Positions 51,131 through 61,670 of a stretch of DNA of 64,000 bases are shown in pieces (within the stretch, counting starts at the first letter, position 1; each line of letters opens with the position of its first letter). Origin of the DNA: Rhinopomastus cyanomelas. Its lineage: Eukaryota > Chordata > Aves > Bucerotiformes > Rhinopomastidae. The stretch covers positions 836,404 to 900,403 of the forward strand of contig VXBP01001113.1 of the NCBI GenBank assembly GCA_013400115.1. Reading direction: 5' to 3'. Made by a program: the position numbers and the translations under genes. The notes under the pieces were generated by a model. That model saw only the letters and a list, made by a program, of their open reading frames with translations, ran no database searches and was not told the origin of the DNA.

Positions 51131-51879
51131 GGAAATGGGTAGGGGTCTCATAAACTGCCGAGCTGAGTGATCCCACAGGAAGCAGTCAGGAGGTCAGTAA
51201 AATTAAAAGGGAGGAGGTGTACTTTTCTGGTTAACCCAACTGGGCTGTATGAAGGGAACAATTTCTGTACAGCCCAAACCAGAAGACGTCAAGTTCCGTT
51301 TAACCAAATTTGCCCTTCACCATTCACTTTTTACAGTGGTTTCACCAACATGTATCTACGGAAATCTCACTGAAATTACCAGCTACTACTTCTGTTTCAG
51401 ATACTACACGTTCTGTTCCTTGCTGCTCAGAACAAATGTCTCTTAATCATAATTTTTCCAACTCATTTTTCCTCTTCTTCAATGTGCCAGTCAAATCTAA
51501 ACAGTAGAAGCCTCGAAGATCTTGCAGGGCATCAAAAGAAGATAAGGAACTGGATGCATATCCAGGGAGCATTTTCCAGATTCCAAAAGACACAAATTGT
51601 CAGGATTTCTTGAGAGAACTCCTGAAGGCAGCAACTTTTTTTTTTTTATTACATGATTTAGCCAAGTAAAATTTTATGATGTATAATTTAATCAGAATGC
51701 TCTGCAGGCAAGTACATTATCCCAGCTGAGTATGTTTGCTCTTTTTAGTCTGTCTGAGATGAAGAGGTCGGGTATGTTAAAGAAAAGCCACATAATTATA
51801 TAAGAAGTGTTGTAGCTTTTAAATGCACTTTTCAGTAGCAGATCTCAGTGTTTTAAGGCAAAAACTCAAATGTTGTTTG

Positions 51880-51945
51880 CCTTAATTTGTCCATCTGTGA
51901 AACAAGGATAATACCTAGAGAAAGAGGGAGGATTGTAACCCAAGT
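51880..51945 (+). repeat. Possible MIR-like relic
   Basis: CCTTAATTTGTCCATCTGTGAAACAAGGATAATACC resembles the MIR core CTCAGTTTCCTCATCTGTAAAATGGGGATAATA, followed by a GGGAGGATTGTAA block like the MIR GTTGTGAGGATTAAA segment. Confidence 0.4.
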
Positions 51946-52667
51946 GTCCTGAGCAATTTCCAGGACAGAAATATTTAGATTTTTCCCATTAAATTTGAAC
52001 AAAAGAAATGCATCTGAACAAAAGAAATTAGAGATACCAAGACAGAGCGCTTAAATTGTGTTCTGATCCTCTCCATATTTTAGTTCTGCCAACTGCAAAA
52101 GTCAAGCATTTATTATGTAAATTCAGAGACATGTTCAAATATAGCTAGATACATAGAATAATTTTCCAGTCCTTACAATTCCTCTAAATTAGGGAAAGCC
52201 TTCACACTTGGATTCTGACTTAGTTGATATGAAAAACAGAACACAAAAATTACTTTTACATATGAATGCAACAGAAGAACAGATCCTGACAATATATTAC
52301 CTATAACACACATAACAAACGAAAAAGCTCCCAGTAAATTAAATTGAAAAAACTGAAAACAGTTTGGCCTTTGGCAAACTGTCCAACATTCTACATTGTC
52401 ACATGGCTGTATTCTCAGAAAGAAAAGAAAGTTCTTCTTGGCAGTAAAGCCTGCATTCATGGGTAAAATGCAAGAAATGGCAAGTTTTGATGCTGCAAAT
52501 GTCTGTTGCTTCAGAACAACACAATTGGCAGCAACACAATTTGCAGCAGACTATTGTCCAAGACCAGAAATGGTACATTGAAAGCCCTTTACTACACTTG
52601 CCAAAAAATAATCGTCCTGTGAGAGTCACATACAACGTCCCACCTTCTCACTGAACTCTAGCAGCAC

Positions 52668-53010
52668 CTACAAGAAGCTCAGAAAAGCTGCCCAATGTAG
52701 ACAGAGCATATAGCACCTACAAGAGCTGCATCCAGGGTACATGTCCAAACACTCAGCAGTCTCAAAAGTCCTCCTAGTTGTGGGATCATCTGATATTTTC
52801 AGCTGGGAAATTCTTTTTGCTATAACTATCACTGATTTTGAAATTACTTTTTCCACTGGCTTAGGTATATCATCATCCAACACAACAGCATCAATGGCCT
52901 TTTGCAGAACAAAGCCTCCTTGGGGCTCTTTAGTATCATCTCCTTATTACTCCTTCATTGTTGGCCAAATCAAAGTTGCAGCTCAAGATAACCTGGTCTC
53001 TACAGACTAG
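52668..53010 (-). pseudogene. Possible decayed coding remnant
   Basis: On the minus strand one frame is open from about 52943 down to 52668 (GDDTKEPQGGFVLQKAIDAV, LDDDIPKPVEKVISKS, then AKRISQLKISDDPTTRR). A frameshift upstream links it to DQVILSCNFDLANNEGVIR. Residue make-up is protein-like rather than low-complexity. There is no recognised family, acceptor or donor. It could be a fragment of an old retrocopy or a chance frame. Confidence 0.22.
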
Positions 53011-53163
53011 ATTTCTTCCACACGTTGGAATCAGAGGTTGAAAAAGCCCTTTGTTCCCCAATTATTTTGGGGGTTTTTCACATCCTTAAAAATGCTCCCA
53101 AGAAACACACTTCAAGGAACACAAATTCCTGAGTCCTTGTTCTGTCTCTGCCACAGACTCAAA

Positions 53164-53278
53164 GAATCATAGAATCATTAGGGATTAGAAGGGACCTCAA
53201 AAGATCATCTAGTCCAATCTCCTAGCCACAGCAGGATCACCTAGACCAAGTGACACAGGAACATATCCAGGCAAGTTT
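53164..53278 (-). mobile_element. CR1 LINE 3' end, antisense
   Basis: GAATCATAGAATCATTAGGG, AAGGGACCTCAAAAGATC, ATCTAGTCCAATC, GCAGGATCACCTAGACC and AACATATCCAGGCAAG: reverse complement of the last ~115 bp of the same subfamily as positions 1-281. Confidence 0.93.
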
Positions 53279-53962
53279 CATACTGAGACTTCTGGAAATA
53301 TATGTCACCTTTCTGTGCTCCAGCTTACTGTATATAAAATTGCAAGTTATAAACTTAAAGCACAATGAGTTCCCTGACAAAAAGATGACAGATAAATTAT
53401 TCTTTTACTTAGTATTCATATACTTTGCTATTTATTTTTAGATAAATTGCTCATGTCTCTGTCACAAAAAAATAGAAAGCTTTTATACCTGTGAACACTA
53501 GAAAGCTAAATAAGTCACAACACAGGAATTAGGCAGACATGCTTGTCACAGACAATCTCAGAATTGTCTGCTAGTCGACTACAAAACCTTTGTTACTGTG
53601 ATAAGGTGTATATGTAGCAGTAACTAAAGACGCAAAGAGTGACCAAAAAAAACAAGGAAATATTTGTATAGAACTTTCCTGTTACCAAGTAAGAGTAAAG
53701 ACAAAAATACTCTAATATATCAAATCATAACCTCGAGATGCAGATTCATCTACCTTTAGGACTCTAAAAGTGTAATGTGAGATTTCCCCAGAGCAACTGA
53801 AAGAAACATCTTTTGGATTTCAAACTAAACACGTTTTGTGGTCAGCCACGAAAAAAACTACAAGAGCAGGACAGCAGCATTTTCAGTTGAACGGCTCACG
53901 CTTTCCGTCGTCTGCCCACCACAAACGCATCCAGCAGAGGGCTCTGTGCCCCCAGTCTTTTT

Positions 53963-54122
53963 CACAGTATCACAGTAAACCAGGTTGGAAGGGACCCCGA
54001 GGATCATCGAGTCCAACTCGTTACGTTAGAGAGCTACAGTTTAAATCAGATGGGCCAGGACCCTGTCAAACTGAGACTTAAAATTCACTATAGTTGTTGA
54101 ATCCACCACTTCCCTGGGAAGT
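53963..54122 (-). mobile_element. CR1 LINE 3' end, antisense, other subfamily
   Basis: CACAGTATCACAG, GTTGGAAGGGACCCCGAGG, ATCATCGAGTCCAACTC, GGCCAGGACCCTGTCAA and CCACCACTTCCCTGGGAAG: reverse complement of a third CR1 3' subfamily, using GAGTTGGACTCGATGATCC rather than the two other ends in this window. A perfect palindrome follows at once. Confidence 0.88.
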
Positions 54123-54123
54123 G

Positions 54124-54145
54124 ATAATTTGTAATTACAAATTAT
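54124..54145. repeat. 22-bp perfect palindrome
   Basis: ATAATTTGTAA and its exact reverse complement TTACAAATTAT meet at a central AATT. The TAATTA core could serve homeodomain proteins, or it may be a chance AT-rich cruciform at the edge of the adjacent CR1. Confidence 0.6.
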
Positions 54146-55235
54146 TCCTGTCCTGATGGGTAGCAATCCTCAAATTTTCTGTAACATCCAAGTTGGAGAG
54201 CCAGAATCTCCTTTAGCTGGAGGGGAAAATCTGTGACTGGTCTGCACTTTCAAAGGAGTGTAGAGAATTTCTGTAAATCTCTGAGACTGAGCCCTTGTTG
54301 CTGTTTTGTTGGTTTGGTTGGGGTTTGGGTATTTTTTAATACTTCATCAAAATAATTTATTCTAAATTGCAAAAATGGGTCTCTGTAGAGGACTCAGGGT
54401 AAATCACAACTAAAATGCAGCTCAGTTTGCATCGAACAGAAAAAACTAAAGCTATGCACTAATATTCTAGGCTTCAGAACAGGGAAAATATTTTGAACTG
54501 GCACAAGGACACATGTGATATTAACATGTGACAGGATTAACTTAAAAAAGTGGGAATAAATCCAGACTATCAAGAAATGCATCACAGCAGAAAGCTCTTT
54601 CCTTCAGATTAAGCCAATCACCAGAACCTTTCAAACCTAGAACAGAAAATACCTGCTGAATACCCATTGTAAGGAACGTGCCTGCATCAAGCACGGGGCA
54701 AAACCAGGTGGAAAAGATACTTTGTTGTTCTCTAAATTAAAATGTAAAATAGAAATATGTCTATGGGTTTAAATCAGTTACATATAAGTATCATCCACCC
54801 ACATACTAAAATGCCAGAGAATAAACTTATTTCAAGCATGTTATACTACAAGGAGTTAGTAAGCTGAAGAAGGAACAATTTTCCTCTGGCTTGATTCAAC
54901 ACAGTTGCATTATTCATCATATTTGTGAAAGAATATGAAACCCATCAAATAATTAGATGGTATGTTAACCTCCCTGGTCTGCAACAGTCTATGACTGACA
55001 AGTAGAAGAGCTCTCCAAGAACAATTTCCTGCACTGCTGCTCCCTTCCGCCTGGATCCATGGTGAAGGGTGTGTTTTGTGTGTTTGTATAGGGGAACCCT
55101 ATAGTGGTTTTGTTGAGCTCTAGGGCAAAATGCTCTGAATTTAACTTTAAACTTGGGAGCTCTTAGATGCCTTACTTGTTTCAGTTTCTATTACCAGCAC
55201 TACAACATTGGTCACCTTCCATTTGTGTAAATGAA

Positions 55236-55761
55236 AAAATGAGACCACATCTGGAGTATTGTGTCCAGTTCCGGGCTCCTCAGTTCAAGAGGGACACAGA
55301 GCTGCTGGAGGGTGTCCAGCATAGAGCAACGAGGATGATGAAGGAAGTGGAACACCTCTCTTACGAGGAGAGGCTGAGGGAGCTCAGTCTATTTAGCTTG
55401 GAGTAGACTGAGGAGTGACCCCATTCATGTCTATAAATATTTGAAGGGTGGGTGTCAGGAGGATGGAGCCAGGCTCTCTCAGTGTCATCTAGTGATAGGA
55501 CATGGGGCAATGGGTGTAAGCTGGAACATAGGAGGTTCCATATAAAATGAGAAGGAACTTTTTCACAGTGAGGGTGATGGAGCATTGGAACAGGCTGCCC
55601 ATGGTAGTTGTGGAGTCTCCTTCTCTGGAGACATTTAAAACCCGCCTGGATATGTTCCTGTGTGACTTAGTCTAGGTGATCCTACTTTGGCAGGGGGATT
55701 GGACTAGATGATCTTTCGAGATCCCTTCCAATTCCTAATGATTCTATAATTCTATGATTTC
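55236..55761 (+). mobile_element. CR1 LINE, 5'-truncated
   Basis: Begins ATGAGACCACATCTGGAG. The coding remnant reads RPHLEYCVQF and SYEERLRELSLFSLE, and ends by frameshift into the 3' UTR. It then has TCTAGTGATAGGACATGG, AACATAGGAGGTTCCA, AACAGGCTGCCCATGG, GATTGGACTAGATGATC and CTATAATTCTATGATTT. It is a close relative of the copy at positions 1-281. Confidence 0.95.
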
Positions 55762-57399
55762 AGATTAAAGTGAGAAGGTTAAATATCAAATTGCAGCAAA
55801 GTATGCTAAATGAGATAAGTCTAAGTATTTATAGGATGATTTTAGCAGTATTTTAAAATACTCACATATTCTGAAAGCTCTGCCTTGAAGCCCACTGTGG
55901 TTTCCTCTTCTCTTCATTATCCTCTGGATAGACTTTTCTGATAAGCAGCCAGGTTGATGGTCAACTTCTAAGTATTTGTAGTGGAAAAAGAATCCACCAA
56001 ACAAATGTCCTGTCTGTTGTTACTCTGAAACCATGATTTACAAATGACAAATTGTTCAAACTAATAGTGTCCAAGAACTCTTAAAATTTCTCATGAGCCT
56101 TGAGGTCTTCAAGTGAGTCAAAGAAACCAGACTGAGAACAAACAGATAAATCCTTAAACTCTGATGATGAATAAGTGCCAAAAATCACTTCTGCTAAAAC
56201 CTCATATGCTCTCATAAATTAGTTTAGGAAGTTCTGTTCTAGTCAAGAACTCCTAAGAAGAGTGAGGTAAGACAAGGTACCTGCTATTCTTTCTCTTAGC
56301 TTTAATTACTGATAATTTCCAAGGCCTTTATATATTCTGCCTCATTTTGTTCAAGTATTTGTCTTCCACTTCACTGTGATGTGATCCAATTTGCACCACT
56401 ACCTGCCCCAGAAACAGCTTTATTTTCAGCGTGCCTTCGAGTCACATCAATTTAAATCCATCCTAGAAACAGCATGCTTGTTGGAGGATTTTCAAACTAC
56501 ATCCTAAACTGAGGTAAAACCAGTTCGGACGACAGATAATGCAGCAAACTTGATTAGCTTCAGTTAATGTATGAGTAAATGCAGGCAAAAAAGTCAAAAT
56601 CAGAAGAATTAAAGGTAGTGAATGGTCTTATGATGAAGTGTATTCATACAATGTGAAAGAAAGAATATGTACATTGAAATGGAAATTAAAAATGGAAACA
56701 CACTGTTCTTAATGAAACTGGAGTATGGAATGATATTCCCTGTCCAGGTGGTGTTACTCGAAGATTTTTCATGGTAACGTTACAGGCAAAATCAGGCTCA
56801 TTTGTTCGCTATTTAGCAACACATTACAGAGGAGCATGAGTCAAAGAATAATTATGCCATGATGCTTTACGGTTTTTATGAAGGAGAAGCAGCTGGCTTC
56901 ACAGAATTAATTATCCAAAGCTGTTCCAGGAAGGACCTACTGTCGCTGTCAGAACAAGCAGCTCACCTGACTTCAAGCAACTGAGCAGGGCAAAAGCTGC
57001 TGTCAGTCCCGTCCCGGATCTGGGCTCTGCTGTGACTTCTCTAAAAGCATGGAGCCAATTTATCGTAGCGCAGTCCTCAACATCACCATAATAAAGGACT
57101 AAGCAGCAGCTTATCGAGTGTGGAGTGGGGAAGCTTTTTAGCAGAAGAGGAAATGGAGCCACGAGACTCCGTATGCAGTTTCTGACTTTTGCAGACAGCA
57201 GCATGGGGAAAATCCTCCAGACGGTGCTTTCAGCTGGCAAGAACCACCGCCAGGGAGAGGCACCTGGAGTGCAAGGCGACTTTGCCTCAACGCTTACAAA
57301 CGTGCCGTCTTCACAGGGAACGTGTCACTTGCACTTAGCCGGGGGTGGAACTTGGCTCGGTCTTGATCAGGAAAAGCATCACCACGTTCTCAGGCCTCA
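55762..57399. other. No gene recognised
   Basis: Unique sequence between a CR1 copy and the CUEDC2 CpG island, rising in G+C after 57.1 kb. This would be the proximal upstream region of the promoter. Confidence 0.55.
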
Positions 57400-57561
57400 C
57401 AAAGACCCTTTCACACCACTGAAGCCCGGCCGTGCTGCGGCTGCCACCACGGGGCGGGCTTTCTTTTCTCTCCGCCTTCGCCCCTTGTGCTGGCCGGGGC
57501 CCCAGACACCGGCTGGGGCTCTCCGGGTAACTTCGGGGCTAGTTGGCCTCCGGGCCCCGTG

Positions 57562-57567
57562 GTGAGT
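57562..57567 (+). other. Candidate 5' splice site GTGAGT
   Basis: CCGTG|GTGAGT is the best donor-like hexamer on the plus strand in the early part of the island and could end an untranslated CUEDC2 first exon at 57561. Competing donors are CAG|GTGACA at 57765 and, outside the island, CAG|GTAAGG at 58706. If transcription starts near the YY1 motif, the later sites would be used instead. Which one is real cannot be decided from sequence. Confidence 0.3.
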
Positions 57568-57595
57568 AGCCACTTCCCAGCTCCGTGCCCATAAC

Positions 57596-57607
57596 CAAGA
57601 TGGCGGC
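57596..57607 (+). promoter_or_regulatory. YY1-type motif at candidate start site
   Basis: CAAGATGGCGGC matches the YY1 consensus AAGATGGCGGC. In vertebrate CpG-island promoters this motif usually sits just downstream of the transcription start in the sense orientation, so its plus orientation supports plus-strand transcription starting slightly upstream. Its embedded ATG (57600) opens a frame of 112 codons to 57935, but the peptide is Arg/Ala/Pro-rich with no family resemblance, so I treat it as UTR. Confidence 0.65.
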
Positions 57608-57683
57608 GGCGACGGACGGCGCCAGCGCGAGGCCGCTCTGCGCTTTCTCGCGCGCGCGCCTCTATGGCAGACGCCGGGCGCAG

Positions 57684-57692
57684 CCACGTGAC
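57684..57692. promoter_or_regulatory. E-box CCACGTGAC
   Basis: A palindromic CACGTG core (57685-57690) in a CCACGTGAC context, the form bound by USF and MITF/TFE factors. It lies about 85 bp downstream of the YY1-type motif inside the island. Binding is inferred from motif alone. Confidence 0.45.
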
Positions 57693-58280
57693 GCTTTCAA
57701 GCGCGTCGCGCGGGACCTACCCCCGGAGAGAGAGAGGCCGCAGCAGGGGCGCGCGGTGACTCAGGTGACACCTCCCCCCGCTGTCACTGCCGTCACGGCC
57801 CGTGGCGGCGCGCGCAGGGTCTGGTTTCCCTCCCTGCCTGCGCGGGGTCCCAGAGCTGAGGGAATCCCCCCGGACCGGCGGAGAGACCCCACCTCACCCG
57901 AAACGGCGGCCTCCGGCACAGGGACGTCGCCGTGACAGCTGTGAAGAGCCGTGTCATAGCCCTCCAGCCTCGCGCCGGGGCAGCACGGGAGGCGGAGAAG
58001 TCTAGGCGGGCCGGTGCCGCGGGAGCGGGACGGGGGCGGCTGCAGAATAAGGGGCCACCGCGGGCAGAAACCCACGGTGCTGGAGGAGCGCAGTAGGGGC
58101 GGACTCCTTCCCTGCAGATCGGAGGAGCGGGCACAGAGGAGGTGGGGAGCGCCCCGAAGCTGCGCAGCCCGCTGTGCCCAGCGGTGATAAACATTCACCC
58201 CGGCTCCCGGGGCTTCGCGGCGGCCGTGCCCCCGAGCACGCGCTCGCGTTCCGGGCTGGCACGTTGAAGCTGCCAGAACA

Positions 58281-61200
58281 AGTTGTGCTTCGCAGGGGCC
58301 GTGAGGCCGCTGATGATGGTCAGAGAGCACCACGGGTCTTGCTGTGGTAATAGCGCGTGCTGACAAACGTCCCAGGGTGGCGGTGGATTTGAAGGCTGAT
58401 GAGGGCACTGCCCTCACATACGTGTGAGCCTTGCGCATCATACGTTTTGTTCCAAAGGATAAAGCTGTACACTTTGCATTAGGCGGAACAGTCACAAGTG
58501 ATATAAAAATACCAGTATAGAGAATTATCCTCTTGTGCTCCCGCGCCAGCTAATTCAGCTTTCTTTTTCCATAAAGGAGACTACCTTTCAGGGCCTGGGC
58601 CAAGCTGCCATAAGATGGACCATCAACTCTTCTGCAGCCACTGAAGTGACTTCCTAAACAGCAGCTGTGTGCTGAGGTCCTTACCCAAGCAGTCACTGTG
58701 CTCAGGTAAGGGCCCTGTGTCAGCAGAGCGCTGCCCAAATGCAGCCACCAACACAGATCTGTGGGGGAGATAAAAGCCCAGCCACTAGCATTACTATCTT
58801 CTACTACTGTAATTTAGTGGGACTAAGTTGCTAACAGAAGCCTTATTTGAATATGGGAGCATGAAGCTGTTGTTTGTGTTAACATGCACAGTGACCTCAG
58901 CCTGCTTTCCCATGACAGCCAGACTGTCAAAATCTTTTCAGAGACTTCTGTAGCAAGGAGAACAAAAAAATGTGAGCACTGAATATGTCTTTAAGATGTA
59001 CTTAGCCCAGAAGGTTTTCTTTCAAGCCAGAAAAATTCCAGGAGATAAAGTAGTTCAGTGGAGTATAGCCACAGTTCTGTCGCTGTCCTGCAGATGTGTC
59101 TGTTGAGAGGTTTCTTCTGAGGTCTTACGTCACAGACTCCACCAAGAGCTCATTATATCTTAGGGATCCACGTTTCTCAGAGCACAGACTCATCTCTGTA
59201 TGCACAGAGCTGTGTGAGATGTGCTCTGTGCTTGCTTGTAACAGGTTTTCAGAGAACATGCAGTGAACCATCCGTGTCACATTACTTCCTTAAGAACAAT
59301 TATTAAAACGAGCTAAAGGAACCTTCTCAAGGTGTTATAGTCAATCCCTCAGCCAGATCACATTTACATAAACTTTCTCTAACCAGTTCTGAGAAGCGTT
59401 CAAGTCCTTACACCTGCAGAAACCTCAAGTCATTAGTAGGCAAATTTATGATGTCATAAATATTGATAGACACACAAATGACAGTTTCTCTTAGCTCAGA
59501 AAGATTTTCTGAAATTGCTGTCCTCAAGTTTGTCTTGTTAACTATAAAGTCCAAGACACAATCAATCATTCCCATCACATTAACCATTTGAGAATGATTA
59601 CTAAAATTTGAGTTGGAAGAGCTTTTGGAAATGATCCAGCTGTGTGCAAACAATTCAGATGTTCACCCTTTTATTTTAAGGAAGGCAGATTTATGCAAAC
59701 TGTACAAAAAACCAGCTTTTCTTGAGTATAGCATAAGTGATTATTTCAGACACAATAGGTTAATGGTATTTTTAGAGAGGTATTACTTCTGTAGCTGTTC
59801 TTAAAAAAAAAACACCTCTAGTGTGTTTAGAAGGGAAATGAAAGGATGCAGAGACTACCTGGTTCTCAAGACAGACAGTAGGGCAGCAAACTTTGTTGAG
59901 CTACTGGCCAAAGCATCTAGTGCATAAAAGGAATAAATTTGCACATTTTGAGAACTGATACCACTTTTCTCTGCCTGAGGTGAGGATGTATGTGTGCTAC
60001 GTAACGTGGATCAGGAAAGCACTTTTCGTGTTTCAAACCAAGCCCTGTCTTAATGAAATGGCATAGAATGCCCCACTGCTCACTCTTTAATAGTGTTTAA
60101 GTGGCAGAGATTTCAAAGGGCTTAATGTCTCTGGTTCTGACAGTGCAAAACTGTCAGCTGTAGCTGAGGGCGGAGCAATGGGAATACGATGTCTTGATCA
60201 TAGTTTTTGAAAAACATTCTGAGATTTTGAGACATTAAGAAGAACATTCATAGATAGGTTGGACTCAACCTGGCAAGCACTTAAGTGATCTGAAAATCCA
60301 CATTGCAGTTGTGGCTGAAAGTTTAAGTGATGCAACACCTTCTCAGTCAAATTAATCTCTCAGGAGAGTGATTTCTTCTGCCTTTGTGTTTTAGATCATT
60401 CTATGCATTATAAATCACTCATTCACAAAACTCTGCACGCAAGATAATCCCTTCTCATGAGTGTCTCCTTTGCTGTTGTAGGTCTCCACTAGTTTAAAAA
60501 AAGTGTCACTTAAGATACAACACTTCAAATGTTTTGGTATTCTGAGTTTTGCCATTCTAAGCTTGGCTGTGTGGGGAGGAATATAGAGCAATATCAATTT
60601 ATTCCTTGAAGAATCCGTTTAAAGTGTTTGTACATAAATTTTTAATCAGCTCTCTCTGTTTCAAGAAAATATGCACCAAATATGATAGGCCAGAGGGTCT
60701 TCAAGGCTTGGCTTTCCACAAGCCTCATTCAGACAGTGTGCACGACGAGTCCCCCAGTTATGTCTTGTAATGATTGTTTACTGAGAAGTGAAACCTCTAT
60801 CCCGTGTCTCTCTTGGTGCCTCTGGTTTTAAAGGAGTGGAGCAGGGTTCTTTGGGTGATAGGGTGGTGGCTGATCAAGAAATACTTGATCACGTAGCTGC
60901 GTTCTATCACTCAGATGTAAGACTAGTTTAAGACCATGCTTTTGTCACTTAAAGGGTTCCCTTTCTTCAGAGGCAGTCTAGAGGTGGCAGCTTGTCTTCT
61001 CTGAATGGAAACCTTAAATAAAGGTGTGCTGATGGATGGGTTTGTCTAACATGCCAGAGAGCATTTACACCCAATGGTTAAAACGTGCTTCCTTCTTTCC
61101 TCTCACAGAATGAATCCAAAACCAGTTAGTGACTGGCCATAGCTATGATACTCCTGTTGCTAAATTAATTTTGTCTGTGTTTCTCTTGATTCAGTCTGAC

Positions 61201-61670
61201 ATTTGCATGCAAATGCCTTTGATTAAGGAGGTGAGTGACTTTGCCTGTTCTATTGATCAGAATACATTACCGGCAGCTAATTTATGGACCTCACAAGAAG
61301 TGCCTTTGACATGGTGAATTGTGCTCTGTTGTTCAGGTAATAGGGTTGTCAGGAAATGTTATTCGTTACCATACAGTTATATCTTATAGAATATTGGCCT
61401 GTTCCATGGAAGTGGACAAAATCTTTCCGACTTCTAGATCCCAGGATGTCATAAAGACTGAGTAAGAAGGAAATAAGCATGCATCTTGATAGTAGTGACT
61501 GCAGTAAGAACATTTTTATTGCTATATATGATGCCCCATCCCTGATATCTGTAAAAAAGAAAATTATTTTTCCTCTAATGCTGTGACATGGGAATTTTCA
61601 AATTGAAATCACTAGGGCTAAATAAATGTTTTAATTTAAAACAGAAGCTGCAGACTAATAATTCTGATGA
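58281..61670. other. CUEDC2 first intron, left part
   Basis: Unique AT-rich DNA between the CpG island and the intronic CR1. No coding exon was recognised apart from the candidate UTR exon listed separately. A weak CR1-like fragment (a sense GGTTGGACTCAA-type run near 60258) is too short to call. Confidence 0.5.
58551..58705 (+). other. Candidate alternative untranslated exon
   Basis: A segment bounded by CGCCAG at 58545-58550 (after a moderately pyrimidine-rich stretch) and a strong CAG|GTAAGG donor at 58706. It has no frame linked to the CUEDC2-like exon. It could be an optional 5' UTR exon in the first intron, but nothing beyond the splice-like ends supports it. Confidence 0.2.

Larger units (their letters stand above)
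57400..58280. promoter_or_regulatory. CpG island, likely CUEDC2 promoter
   Basis: About 880 bp very rich in G+C and in undepleted CpG, in sharp contrast to the AT-rich flanks. It carries a YY1-type motif, an E-box, an AP-1-like TGACTCA (57757-57763) and a CG-repeat run near 57651. It lies about 5.5 kb upstream of the CUEDC2-like coding exon on the same strand, as expected for a non-coding first exon followed by a long intron. No TATA box is evident, which fits a dispersed housekeeping promoter. A divergent minus-strand transcript cannot be excluded. Confidence 0.8.

Noticed and set aside
55100..55140. GAGCTCTAG run resembling the loop of miR-146b
   Set aside because: The flanking sequence does not pair or match the mature microRNA.
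57125..57565. 146-codon plus-strand frame just before the island start
   Set aside because: No homologue recognised and composition drifts with G+C; more likely upstream promoter DNA or UTR.
57761..58495. 244-codon minus-strand open frame in the CUEDC2 island
   Set aside because: Stops are rare in such GC-rich sequence; the peptide is Arg/Pro/Ala-rich without a domain, and it is antisense to the presumed first exon region.
58420..58525. FVPKDKAV stretch reminiscent of ribosomal protein S26
   Set aside because: Only about six residues agree and the following sequence does not match; a chance hit.
60250..60300. GGTTGGACTCAACCTGG, CR1-like
   Set aside because: Too short and lacks the AGATGATC block and ATTCTATG tail.
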